Positions 22,801-34,308 of a DNA stretch of 64,000 nucleotides are shown here, piece by piece. Location: contig NC_052617.1 of NCBI RefSeq assembly GCF_016545825.1, positions 8,948,600 to 9,012,599 of the forward strand, written 5' to 3'. Under the pieces are notes generated by a model. The model made no database searches. It was not told where the DNA came from and saw nothing but the letters and a program-made list of their open reading frames with translations. The DNA is from Eucalyptus grandis (lineage: Eukaryota; Streptophyta; Magnoliopsida; Myrtales; Myrtaceae). Position 1 is the first letter of the stretch. Every line of letters starts with the position of its first letter. A program made the position numbers and the translations under genes.

Positions 22801-25700
22801 TGATTACACTAATGGGTCAATTAGTCCTTTTCCGTACCTAATCTTGTTTATTTTAAAAGAAAAGATTTTTGTCAGGCGATTTGGATTGATTTTACCTATT
22901 AACATGTGAGGTGATCATACGGATACACAATCATTAAAATAACAATTAACAACCAAGGAAAGTGATTAAATAAATTGCATGAAAGAGCAAAAATTTAACA
23001 TCAAAGAAAAGATAAATATTAATCCTAACTAAATTAAAGAAAAGCCAAAATCAACATATCAATATTGTGCATTCAAAAGGCATTTGTCCCTAAGGACAAT
23101 TGAAATTGAAACTAAAGGCCTAATCAAACATAGAAGATCGAAGATAAACCCTAAAGGCGTAATCAAAACTTAGATATAATTCCGAATTGAAAGGTTTCCT
23201 ATTTTTAGGAGAAAATTACTCCAAAATTAATTTCAATCTTTTTGAGGAAATTTATTTTTTTTTTTAGAATTTTCTTTTTTTTTAATATTTTCGAATTTTC
23301 CAAAAAAACTGGATTTTTGTAATTTTTAAATTTTTAATTTTTTTTGAAAAAGTAGAATTTTTAATATTTTCTGGGTTTTTAATTTTCGGAATTTTTTGAA
23401 TTTTTATTATTTTTAGAAATATTTGGTTTTTTGCTTTTTGAAATTTTTTTTTGAAATTTTTAATATATTTTTAATATATTTTTAATATTTAATATTACTA
23501 TATTCGAGAAAACAAGTTCAGACCGGATAAACCCGATCAAACCTACTCGAATGACTCGAACTTAACTCTAAAAAGACAAAACCTATTTAAAAAAAAAAAA
23601 CTTTTTGCTTTTTAAAAAAATTAATAATATTTTTAATTAAAAATTTTAATTATTTTTTTTTGTCTTTTCCCTATTTTGTCTTTTCCACTGCATTTCCACT
23701 TTCGACGATCCTCTGTAAAAGCCAACATTTGCTTTCCTTTTCTCTTTTTTCTTTACTTTTTGCTGCACTTTTACTTCTCTTGCTCTTTTGTTTTTTCTTT
23801 TATATTTTCTTCCCTTTGGTCTTCTCCTCCGCGTGCTTTCTTCTTCGTGCATCTTCTTCTCCCCCGACGCCACCACCCGAACCCCTTCTTCGCCGGCAAC
23901 CAAATCTTCACCGAAGCAGCAAGACCCAACACACCATCTCCCAAAAACGTCGTCACCGACACCATCCGCCAGTCGTACTGGCGTCAGCCACCGCCGGCCG
24001 CCTCCTCCGGCGACCATTAATCCAAACATTGAAACGACGAAAACTCTCGCTCTCTCGATGATACACAATTATTTCGCGAAAGCCACTCCAAAAAGCAATG
24101 AGCATTCAAAGAGGAAACATGATTCAACGGGCATGAACGCAAACACGGATCGATCCCCATTTAAAACGTGAACTGGCTTCCGGTCCTTTGCGGGACATTT
24201 TCACAAGCACTCGGTGTACGCTATTGACGCAGGGGATTTTCGACTTGATACGGACACGAGCACAAAATCTAAACCCCTAACGACGCATCTAGAACAACTA
24301 TCAGCTGAGGACCGGCTTCGACCGAAGCTCGCGCGAACTAGTCGGCACGAGCTCCGGCCCGACGCCTCCCGAGAAACAAGGGGCACACGGTCGAAACAAA
24401 AGCCTACCTGGTTCGAGAGGAGGACTGCGGCGAATGGCAACTGACGAACGGACCTCCGGCGACGACCAAACACTCTCTCGAGCTTGCACTCTCTCGCCAG
24501 GTCGCTCTCTCCCCAGCTCGCTCTTCGGTACTCTCTGTTCTCTCTCGACCCCAAAAAAAAAAAGCCCAGAACCCCTTGCAAATGAGCTTGCAAATGAGCG
24601 AGACCCTCACTTTTAAGGGTGACCAGCAGGCGCACATGGCCTCTGCCACTGCCAGCTTGCTGGCTAGACCGATCCCGACCCGCGGATCACGCTGCCATCT
24701 GCCCCTCGCGATCTCCTGCTCCTCTCTGTCTCCGCTGCTGTTTCTGCTATTTTGCAGGTTTGAGCTCGAGAGACAGAGAAGACAGATGGGATGGGCCGCG
24801 AAGGAGGAAAAGATGCCGGGCTGGGCCTAGGCCCATGCGAGGGGAAAAGAAGAGGAAGGAAGGAGGCGGGCCGGGCCATGGCCGGATCCGGCCCAACCCG
24901 ACCTCTAGGCGTTTTTTTTATGTTTTGTTTTGTTTTTTTCTTTACTTTTTTTTTGTTGTTTTGTTGTTTGTTTTTTTTTTCTTTTTCTCTTTTATTTTCC
25001 TTTCTTTTCTTTTTTTTTTGCACTAGTTCCTAATCTTGTACACGATTAAATCCTAAATGAAATGGCGAAATTTATGTGTCAACACGTACCAGTTCATGTT
25101 TTCAGATTCAACACTGTTCTTCATGATTCACTGTCATCGTGCCACAATCTAGTGGACGGTGAGCTTCCTCTGTACATTGCAGCAGATCAAATCAAAAGGA
25201 TGTCAACACACTACTTGCTACATATTGATACAAGAAATTTCCAAAAATAAGCTTACATTCCACCAAAAGTTGAAAGAGCATTGGCAGGAAACATCGTAAC
25301 CTTCACTGCCAGCAATATATTCTACAGCGTATTCACAACCAGGGACAAGACACCACTTGGTCCGGCAGTAGCAAATTGAGGTAAATGAAGTTATATTTCA
25401 TTTAACAGGCACCCAGTAGTGCAAAGTCATTATCACACTTTAACAAAAAAAAAATCAGACAAAGAAAAAGAATACGGTTGCACATACACCTTTTTATTGT
25501 TTTCAATGTACAGGCAAAGAAGATATTGAGAATACTTTTTCTTATCTTCTTTAGGCACTAATATATTTATCATGTCTTTACCAACAGCAGCACCACAAGA
25601 TGGATCAGACATCTCAATGTTAAACATCCAGGACCATCATTTATTGATGTGCTTATGTAACCTATCACAATGCTCGCATTCATTAAATGACAGCAAAGAC
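19825..25700 (-). pseudogene. ARIADNE-type RBR E3 ubiquitin ligase fragment, interrupted
   Basis: Minus-strand exons with introns retained. About 25490-25700 encodes GYISTSINDGPGCLTLRC then DPSCGAAVGKDM (RING1/IBR). 25257 to about 25365 encodes WCLVPGCEYAVEYIAG then SEGYDVSCQCSF. About 25090-25165 encodes EEAHRPLDCGT then KNSVESENMNW. About 20950-21045 encodes [15 protein letters not shown] then [15 protein letters not shown]. About 20035-20130 encodes [16 protein letters not shown]. About 19830-19950 encodes GLERLHQYAEKELHQFL then NDFHTKLAGLT. The second half of the RBR (expected CPKCKRPIEKNQGC and the catalytic RING2 Cys region) is missing; a 2.46-kb repeat occupies its place. Single-base breaks occur at RC/DPSC, near KNSVESEN and near FHTKLAG. 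The start and first RING part are absent. ARI ligases transfer ubiquitin through a RING2 cysteine; this copy cannot. Confidence 0.85.
22621..25084. mobile_element. Solo-LTR-like repeat (TGTCGCGACC...GTGTCAACA)
   Basis: Begins TGTCGCGACCTACCC and ends TTTATGTGTCAACA, giving TG...CA termini as in long plant LTRs. About 2.46 kb without gag or pol similarity. The interior has AT-rich and strand-biased T- or A-rich stretches, a GC-richer part (23870-24900) and a T-rich 3' end. It sits between two ARI exons. No 5-bp target-site duplication is visible (CCTCC versus CGTAC), so the ends or class may be wrong. Overlapping open frames inside it look like chance. Confidence 0.45.
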
Positions 25701-25704
25701 GCAG

Positions 25705-26735
25705 GAGTAAAAGCATGTAAATTTCTAAGGTGCACAGTTAATCCAAAGAAATACTTCCAAGAGAGTCATATCTATCAGCTGAAGACAAACACACGGAGTT
25801 GATGTTTGGTAATAGTCACACATCTTTTTGTTGGGGGTACTTCTTTTCACCAAAATGATAGAGCTAGGACTGCTTCAAAATACAATAGCCAAGAAGCAAA
25901 TCTCCAAGATCAGCTACAGAGTGCTATTGCTTTTGCCAGTCCCACTCTCACATTTCACACATTTTCATTTTGCTCTACAGTCTACAGGAACTCAAAGCCC
26001 CTGCAGGCCGCAGCTTTTCCAAGAAGCAACCCTCGGCAAGATATGACCAAGGGATAATAAAACAAATTCTAGCTGTCACCTTGCAAACATACACATCCGA
26101 AAAACAAAATTAACATTAGCGGAGGCCTGCTGATTAGAGACTTACTATGAAGTTGTATGCAACATCTTAAATTGATGATTATATTCCCAAAGACCCAGGT
26201 GGAAAGAAAAGATAACATCATTTTGGATAGCAATGGAAAAATCTATTAAATGATTAAAGAAGTTCATAAAAAACAGCTCTAACACATTAGTTCTTGAGGA
26301 AGAAACCCTTCCGTAATCACATGCCCCAAAATCTCAGATTACTTCAAAAGGCAAAAGACCCAATATGCAACCATAGATTACAATAAACAACGAAAGAACC
26401 AAGATATGTTAACAGTCATTCTTTAGATAACTAGCTATAGATAGTGAAGATTGTGAAGAAATTGCATATAACAACCCCAAGATCAGGATGACAAGAGCGG
26501 GAAATCAGACAAAAAGTACTATTAAAATTCAAGTAAATTTACGAAAGAGTCTAGGCAATGCTAAATGTAGAGGCAAATAATTGAGCGACATCTCAAATAT
26601 ATGCTGCCATCCTTAGACTGGTGAGACCAGCATCTGTAAGATTTTCGCTTACGTAAGAACAACATTGCAGCAAACGATGCACTTGACGGCAGCATCAAGT
26701 CATGAATCACCATAACTAAGTAGAGTCCTTGTCTT
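25705..26735. other. Non-coding spacer in composite block 1
   Basis: No exon could be recognised between the ARI and PMS1 fragments; the sequence has intron-like composition. Confidence 0.4.
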
Positions 26736-26737
26736 AC

Positions 26738-26836
26738 CTTTTGCTTTATTGCCGTCAAGTCGACCAAACGATGCATGACCGGCCTTCCATCGGGGCAGTT
26801 CCAAGGAAACTTGAGATCTGCCAAGTGCTCAAGTAT
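26738..26836 (-). pseudogene. Single exon of a PMS1/PMS2-type mismatch-repair gene
   Basis: A 99-bp exon flanked by CAG acceptor and GTAAG donor encodes 33 residues: ILEHLADLKFPWNCP then DGRPVMHRLVDL. It matches the C-terminal conserved part of MutL-alpha PMS proteins, where the motif is normally CPHGRPTMRH. The metal-site His is Asp here. No other exon of the gene is nearby. It is best read as a captured fragment carried with the ARI piece. Confidence 0.75.
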
Positions 26837-27231
26837 CTGCACGAAACAATGGTCGGACAGCAACCAAATTAAATCACCGTCATTTTGTCATCAATGGTTC
26901 GCCTAAGCTTTCTCGTGTTGCTGCGCTTAGAATCAGAAGCAATAAACCAGCCAACTTTTGGTCACGGATTTAGGCCAAGCTTTCTCCCCCAAAACAAAGA
27001 TTGCGAACATAAAAACCCGGAAAATAAAATCGAACCTGACATGTGGTCGCAGATTTAGGGCTTCTCCAGGGACGGAGAGAGGCGAGCGAAATCGACTGTC
27101 AAGAGAGAGTGCGATTTAGGAAGAAGAAGTGCGCCGAGAGAATGGAGAGGGAGCAATGGTTGTCGGAGGAATCGCTAAACCGGAAGGAGCATCGGAGGAG
27201 GAAGAGAGAGCAAAGATGAGAGAGAATGCCC

Positions 27232-27380
27232 TGCCCGTCCGCCCGTGCGTTGGTTTGAATTGGAACGGCGCGGGAGAAAAGAGGAGAGAGCAAAGGTAGA
27301 TCTGCTGCTGACATGTGTCAAAGCGTGAATGGTTTATAGCACAAATGACATGTTCCTACGAGGATATGCAATATTTTCTC
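27232..27380. repeat. 150-bp direct repeat bounding composite block 1, right copy
   Basis: GCGTTGGTTTGAATTGGAAC followed by GGCGCGGGAG, then GATATGCAATATTTTCTC. It is the same as 16118-16265 in the same orientation. Confidence 0.75.
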
Positions 27381-27384
27381 CCAC

Positions 27385-28220
27385 CACCCTAAGCTTTTGC
27401 GTGTGGGGGCATTTCTACTTATGTCCGAGGCTGCCAGTTCACGCATGTTCCCGGTCAAGGGTGCGACCCTAATGCTTACCAAGGAATAATCATTTTTATT
27501 AATATTATTAATACCAATCGACAGCTTCTATTAATTCATCCCCGGGCGGGGGGCGAACGAATATTTCCAAAATATGTTTTTCTTCTTCTTCTTTTTCAAG
27601 TCATGCGTGGAGATTAGATATTTCCAAAATAGTTTTTTTTTTTTTTTTTTTTGCGAGTCATGCATAAAACGAAATGGTTCCAAAATAGAACTTAAGACTT
27701 AAAAATCGAACCAATAAAAATCTGTTTGATTATAATCCAAACTATATGGGTAGCTTCTAGATTTCAAAAATTAAAAAATTTATTTCGAATGGTGGATTTC
27801 AAGTTTTAAGTTGGTTCCATGACTTAGAACTTGAAATAAGATTTTGTGTTTTTGGTCTATGTATTCCATAGCGTTTGATGATTAATCATTTTATGACTAA
27901 AATTTTTATTTTGTTGATATTTTATATTTTTATATGTTTAAATATAAGTTATAATCAATAAATTAAGATATAAATTGTGGTCATTAAAGGTGGTAATTTC
28001 AAACCGCTCACCTTAATAAATGCGAGGTTTCCTTTTTCCTTTTTTTAATATGTATTAGTATCCTTTAGGAATTAGACTTTGTACACCAATCGATGCATTT
28101 TCGTCAATGAATTTGACCTTGAAGAGTCATCTGGAAAGATCTCTTTGGGGACACGTGTCCTCCCGTGGTGAACTCTTCTCCACTAACTACCCCCTTTTTT
28201 TAAATCCTTCATGGAGGAGG
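27385..28220. other. Non-coding spacer
   Basis: AT-rich with poly(T) runs. No gene or delimited element is seen. Confidence 0.5.
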
Positions 28221-28228
28221 GTGGTGGG

Positions 28229-29112
28229 TAGGGGTGTGCAATCGGACCGTGTATACCCAATTCCTAGATCGGCTCACCCAAAAATAGGGTCGGAAACCGG
28301 TTCCCGTTGAAACCGATTGGGAACCGGTTCTCAAAATTCGAAACCGGTTTAAATTGGTTCAGGAACAAGTTCTGAGTGATTATCCACCCGTAAACCAGTT
28401 CCTTGATCGATTTTGGAACCGGTTCCTAGACCGATTTTGTAAGTAGAGGTCCAAAACTCTTTTTTTTTTCCTCTCGATTTCTATTCTTATTTCCATAATC
28501 ACATAATATTTTTCCTCTTAGCTCTCTCGATCATTCATCCTCCTCACTTTCTTCCCTCCCTCACCGGCTTCCTCTCGCACCGTCTAATGGATGGACGGTG
28601 TTCATCGTCGCCAAATTCTTGTATATCACATGGATTGACTTGCCTAATTTCTCTTTTGTAGGAGGAGTTATGCTTGCATAAATGAGTAGCTTCATATAAT
28701 AGCTGTGGAAATAAGACTACCATTAGACCCACGTTTGTTGATAATTCTTTGTCTTATGATTTTATTTATGATAATTAACCATATGGATCCTTAATTTTTC
28801 GTTTAGTCAAAAGGTTCATGTATTTATTTATTACCAATGCTTAATTTTTAATATAAATTATGAGGATTACGCTATTTTATCGCATATTAATATAAAATTC
28901 AAAGTCGTATAGGATATCGGAGATTGCAAAACAGGTTTTAGTGGAAACAAAGTTGACCCTGAAATCGAATAAGAAAAACATGGTGGGTTGGGTACAGGAT
29001 CCAATACAAACAAAGTCGGGTATAAAGGTCTAGAAAAGGGAAATTGGTTATAACATGGTCGGGTATAGGATCTAGATCTAAACTTTACCCATCCTAGACA
29101 CGATCACCCCTA
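28229..29112. mobile_element. Non-autonomous hAT-type element, 884 bp
   Basis: Termini TAGGGGTG...CACCCCTA are flanked by perfect 8-bp duplications GTGGTGGG (28221-28228 and 29113-29120). The 8-bp TSD and this terminus are typical of hAT elements. Subterminal parts hold repeated ACCGGTT motifs on the left and GGGTATAGG-like motifs on the right. No transposase frame is present. Confidence 0.85.
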
Positions 29113-29393
29113 GTGGTGGGTGGTGGTTTGTCATTTATTTCGTGTCTTGGTACTTTAAAGATAGTTATAATATGTCTTTAGTTCATGTTCTCGATGCATA
29201 CTTTACAATTTACATGGCGTAGCATTTACTTTAATTGGAGAAATTAATAAACCATGATCCGTAATGTCATAATTCTTCATATACTTATTAAATTGCAAGA
29301 TTACCACTGAGGATTTATGATGAATTTCACATTTATGATGGAGGAAAACTCATATGCTATAATGAAGAAACAATTTGATAATTCTCTTCAGAA

Positions 29394-29527
29394 AGTGACG
29401 TGACGTGATAAGATACAATGCAAGATAAGAGCACGATATTAACTTGACTCACAACAAACACTCTTCAGAAAGTGACATGACATGATAAGATACAATGCAA
29501 GATAAGAGCACGATATTAACTTGACTT
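29394..29527. repeat. 67-bp tandem duplication
   Basis: CTCTTCAGAAAGTGAC begins at 29394 and again at 29461. The copies differ at a handful of positions. No gene is near. Confidence 0.9.
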
Positions 29528-29879
29528 GCAACAAACATGTTTCATTGGTACAATAATTGCTCTATGTATAAAAAAGAGTACGGTCACATGGACTTAAATA
29601 TTTCTTAATACAATAGATATAGGCAATAATTTTCACACAAAAAAGGTGCATTTTATTGATTTGATGTGAGAATTTTTTATTTTGAAGTTAAGTTAAAATG
29701 ATCACAAATTTGCTCGAAGCGTTCGATAAACTATTTGGCATTTGGAATATTCCCATGAAATTCGACACGCTTGATTTGAAACGTAAAATCAGTAACTAAA
29801 ACTAATCAATCGTGATTCCTTTTTTCTTTTTAACAATTAAAAGTAGACTTAGCTGAAACTGCCAAACCCCGTGGAATAT

Positions 29880-30535
29880 TCTCATTCCGCGCCTGTAACT
29901 TATGCTCATGAGATCTACGGACCCATATACCGCTCACGTGACCGCTTGCTGATGTCACTTACGACCTCATCTCAGGCCTACTATGATGTCATCCTGACGT
30001 GATCGTTCCACTAGTAGTTTCTTTTTTTTTTTTTTTTGGTTCGAATCATTCCTCTAGGTTCAGAAGCGATCAATGTCGCTCAAATCCCAAGATAATTATT
30101 AGTCTTTAGTACGTAAATTTTACATGGAATTCAGTGACTATTTCCATCAAAACTCAGTTTCATTTTACTTTTTTTAATAATGAGAAAACCGAAACTTAGA
30201 GCCACAAAATGTCTCAATAGTTGTATCGATCGGATTATACCACAACAAACTATAGTTTCTTGCTCTTGTATGTACAATGCATGATAAATTGCGCCTTATG
30301 ATGCCAAAACGAGACGAGGGATGCTCGACCTTCGCTTGATAATCTCCTCGAGATGTATGAACGAACACCCACCAGCAAGGTCACGATTACGAACTCCACC
30401 AGTGCATGCGACCCACGAGGAGTTGGCGTAGCATGCAGCAAACGGAGAGGATGGAACTCGTGATGCGACGAGACATGTCCGAGCCCGTTGCTTTTACATC
30501 CTCACCTCGCGGGGCTATGTTTTACTTTCCTAACA
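29880..30535. repeat. Left flank of the GRP-B unit
   Basis: Homologous to 15530-16110 and, in part, 43430-43780. It leads into the (GA)n at 30575 and then GRP-B, the original order of the duplicated unit. Confidence 0.75.
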
Positions 30536-30570
30536 AAAAGTGAAGAAGAAAGATACTAGATATATCCGCC

Positions 30571-30574
<4 letters not shown>

Positions 30575-30624
<50 letters not shown>
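30575..30624. repeat. (GA)n microsatellite left of GRP-B
   Basis: About 25 GA dinucleotides. In the GRP-C copy (39050) only GAGAGAGA remains, which is where B and C begin to align. Confidence 0.95.
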
Positions 30625-30631
<7 letters not shown>

Positions 30632-30833
30632 ATGCATAGACGAAACATGCCACTACTACGAAATGCATGTCTTGTACATTAATCTGCTGGAAAAAGCTTA
30701 TTTAAACACGAAAACCAAACTTTAGGTGCAAAAGAGACCAAGGCACACTTCTCTCTGGCCGCACTTGCCTTAACATTTCAAGCGCTTCTAAAGTAAGATT
30801 TCAAGACACGTCCTTAAATTTGGTTCTCACTCT

Positions 30834-31347
30834 TCAAGGGTATCCACCACCACCACCGTACCCTCCACCAGCACCAGCACCAGCCCCTCCACCAAACCCT
30901 CCTCCCGCTCCATCTCTGCCACCAAGCATGCCACCGCCGTCTCCTCCAGCTCCACCACCCATCCCGCCGCCAGCACCAGCCCCACCACCATATCCACCAC
31001 CGGCTCCCCCACCCATAACCACCACCTACTTCTCCACTGCCGCCACCTCCATAACCTCCGCCGAAACCTCCCCCTGGACTGCCACCGCCTCCATAACCTC
31101 CGCCATCACCTCCCCCTAGACCGCCACCATCTCCAAGTCCACCACCAGCATCAGCTCCCCCGCCAGCACCAGCACCATCTCTGCCACCTCCACCACCCAG
31201 GCCGCCACCGTATCCAGGACGGGGGAAGAAGTTTTTCTCCTCCTCAAAGGACCCCTTCTCGCCCAAAAGCACCCTAGAGTAGGCAGAGGAGCAAACTAGA
31301 GCACCGAGATGCCCAAGAAGAAGCAACTTGGAAGCGATCATCTTCAA
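30834..31347 (-). CDS. Glycine-rich secreted protein GRP-B, frameshifted (shared with GRP-C)
   Basis: Starts MKMIASKLLLL with a signal peptide, then YSRVLLGEKGSFEEEKNF and a GGX domain with GGGDGGGYGGGG and GGSPGGG units. At 31012-31014 one extra C relative to GRP-D shifts the frame. Downstream reading gives an unusual Trp/Arg-rich tail (SRWWIWWWGWCW) to a stop near 30814, a total of 177 aa. The original glycine frame continues unbroken to a GGGYP-type end at 30834. GRP-C has exactly the same insertion, so it predates the B/C duplication. It may be a pseudogene, or a gene with a real changed C-terminus. Confidence 0.75.
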
Positions 31348-31421
31348 TTTGAAGCTGTGTAATCATATTCTTTGAGAGATCTCTTGATTTGTTTGGTGAG
31401 AAGTAGAGGGACGAGAGAGGG

Positions 31422-31431
31422 GTTTATATAG
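31422..31431 (-). promoter_or_regulatory. TATA box of GRP-B
   Basis: TATATAAA on the minus strand, at the same distance from the start codon as in GRP-A and GRP-C. Confidence 0.7.
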
Positions 31432-31439
31432 GAGCGAGC

Positions 31440-33541
31440 ATGAGTCTAAAGATTGAGGAGGGTTCTTAAATTTGGCCCATCTACTCATCTGAAAACCACG
31501 TTGAGGCACTTAAATGCCCACTCCAACTGTGCCTTTGGAAAGCAAGAAAAGAAGAGGCCTTCATCTTGCGTTCATGTGCCCGCTAGCTTCTGACAGTGAA
31601 GACTCAGCTCAATTTGCATGGACTTGTGCTTCCACGTTGCATTGATTCGAGCTGTGTTCATCTGCATCTTTAGGGTTTTCACCTCGCTCCGCCTACTTTA
31701 TTTCAAGGCAGCGAGATAAAGAAAATTATGAACAACGTTACTTATTTTTTTCGTACCAGAACTTATCTAAGGGAGTAAATTTCTTGAGTCCGACATTTAC
31801 CTATCTAAAGTTTGCTTGTCTTTTCTATATCAAAAAATTGCACAAATTCCTATAACAACCGAAGTTCAAGGCCCTTTGAGAATTCAAAAAATACGTTTTA
31901 GATAGTGTCTATTTCTCAATCAAAAGTGGTGTAGAATAAATTTAGTGTACAGTTTTTTCATGTCAAATGTACACTAAAATTAAATCATATAACTCACAGA
32001 TTTGGCATAGTTCAACTGACATTAAGAAATTTCTGATTTAAAAACTTCTGATTACTCATTTCGAATCTCATCAATTGCATGCAAACTACTTTAAGTTGAG
32101 AGTCACGTTACACAAAGTAAAGATCTCGATTTAACTTGTTCATGGGTTTACAAAGTATTTCATGAATCTTCAAGGAGCTATGTGCCCACTACCCTTAACC
32201 CACAATTAAAGGTAAACAGTAAATCACACGCAATTCCCTATTGGTGACATAATAAAATTGCTAGCTACAAGCAAAACAAAACTGTTCAATTGAGGTCTTC
32301 GGTGCAAGTTTATTGCTTTCGTGACACCCTTTATTTTGAACGCAAATGTGTCAGCTTGTAGGCCTCGCCCGTCGTTTAACTAAGGGGATGAGTAGGTGGC
32401 ATTTTTATACCACGAACTACTGCGTTTTAGTTGTTCTAAGGATCGAGCATCATTGTCCTAAGCTAGAATTATTGAGATGTCTTTTAAACCTTCCAAGAAT
32501 TACAGAGAATCCCGCGTGAGTTCATGAATAGAAAGCATAAAATAAAAAAAAAAAAGCCGTTCGTGAATAATTTCTTCAGTATTGACAAGTTTGCGAAACA
32601 TTGTTAGACAGCAAAAAATATTTTCTGATATAAATATTTAATAAACCCTAGTACAATAAAATATTCCGCTAGCTTGGTAGCTGGTTCGCCAGACATGAAG
32701 ATTGTAAAGAGTTTATAAAAGTGACAAATTGAAAATAGTAAATATGATTTTAGGTTTCATTTGTTTCATGAAAAACAAATGATTTAAGAAATATTTTCTT
32801 AAAAATGATAAGTTATATCGCTTGAAAGAACTAGCCAATGGAAAATCTTTTCATTATCAATAGCAATTTATGTTCAAACATTTTCATGAATAATAAATAT
32901 ATTTTTCATTCATTCGTTAAAAAATATAAGTGATCATTTTTAGGAATAAATTTAAATTATTTATTTCTCGTGAAATAAATAAAGTCCTTAAATTTTAGAG
33001 GTCATATTTGGCTTCATAAGCCAAGCAACCTAATACGAGGGCTCAATCAGACATTGCAAGCATAGGATAAAGGCAAAATGTGGTAGCGTTTCCTGCAGAT
33101 TCACGTCTAAAATCCATTAATTATTGGATAAATCAGGGACAAATAAATTAGATTACCACTATTTGCAGACCCAAAACGTGTCCATCAATTGTTTTAGCTC
33201 CACAAATTGCAATTTTCCTTTCTGTTTAAAGTAATATATATATCGCTTTGAAAGTGAAAGAAATATGGCCTTACCATTATCTTTCTCTTCAATTGGAAAC
33301 GTCTTTCTAATTTAAGGACTGACAAAGACGGAGCACTGTATTCTACCACCCCCATTACTACAGGGCTGCAAATAGAAGCTAGTGGAGATATGATCATATT
33401 AATTAATGTTCGTGCACAACTAAAACTATACAAGTAAACAAAGTGTACATTATTAAAAAAATACCAAAAACAAATGTATCGCGAATTTTAGGATAACCGA
33501 GTCTCCCCCTAGACGTAGGAGGCGTATTGGTTGATTTTGGA
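31440..33541. repeat. Upstream spacer of GRP-B, shared with GRP-C
   Basis: Nearly collinear with 39830-41931. It includes the conserved block (about 33080-33490) and ends at GATTTTGGATGCAC. After that B enters F-box/kelch sequence, whereas C continues with the spacer (TTGCTTTGCG). No gene is present; the short frame at 33194-33433 is part of the duplicated spacer. Confidence 0.85.
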
Positions 33542-34308
33542 TGCACACGGTCTCCGTGCGCACCTACGACCCCGCTCCCGCGTCTGGATGGACCTAGAAG
33601 CGCAACGACAGTGACGGCTCCCCTCTAGTCGTCGCACTCGGCGCTGCTCTACGGGGTCTCCCCCACGCGGCTCTCCTTCTCGTCCGACCCTCTCCACCTG
33701 ACATGGCGCCATGCGAGCCCCCTCCGCATGGCGGGTCAACCCAGTCGTCAGCAGTTGCCTTGTCATCGCGGGTGGTTTCTGCGACTTCGAGGACGACTCC
33801 TGTCCGTCGAGGTCTACAACACGCGGGCCTACACGTGGAGCGCATATAACTCCATGCCCGCCCCACTAAGGGACTCCTCTGCATCCTCGTGGCTCTCCGT
33901 CGGCCAGAGGATGTACATCATGAAGACTCTGACTGGCATGACGCACGCGTTTGATCCGGACATGGGGGCGTGGCTCAACCCGTACGAGCTGCGTTCAGAC
34001 CGCGACGTTTTCTACTCCGTCACCAAGTTCGCTGGCAACCGCCTCATCATGGTAGGGTCCTGGACAATTTGGAGGACGTGAAGGGCGTGAAAGTGTGGGG
34101 ATCAATGGTGGTCGGGGCGGACGAGTTCGAAGAAATCTGCACCATGCCGAAAGGGCTAGTGAAGGAATTGCAAGACAAGAATTACTACGTTTCGTCCATC
34201 GACATGTGCTCGAGTAAAGATTTTCTGTACATGTACAGCTACTCGCCCAATCTCGTGTACAGGTATAGAAAATCTTTACTCGAGCACATGCCGATAGACG
34301 AAACGTAA
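33542..34308 (+). pseudogene. F-box/kelch-repeat gene fragment (left arm of inverted repeat 2)
   Basis: Plus-strand pieces in several frames. ASGWT-like start of the kelch domain, FSSDPLHLTWRHASP-like text, then VIAGGFCDFEDDS, EVYNTRAYTWSAYNSMPA, SSASSWLSVGQRMYIMK, HAFDPDMGAWLNPYELR, VFYSVTKFAGNRLIMVG. A frame change follows, then KVWGSMVVGADEFEEI. It covers the middle and C-terminal kelch region of the At1g23390-like family but lacks the F-box. Frameshifts near 33780 and 34070 disable it. It begins exactly at the end of the GRP-B duplicate. Confidence 0.8.

Noticed and set aside
23660..24171. Leu/Phe-rich plus-strand frame resembling a membrane protein
   Set aside because: Hydrophobic run is only T-rich sequence read in frame; it lies inside the repeat and has no conserved motif.
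24201..25033. Clusters of frames with Leu/Phe- or Lys-rich ends
   Set aside because: They fall inside the LTR-like repeat, follow T-rich or A-rich low complexity, and lack recognisable domains.
30575..30624. Regular GA repeats as a possible CRISPR-like array
   Set aside because: Dinucleotide microsatellites in a plant genome; no spacers.
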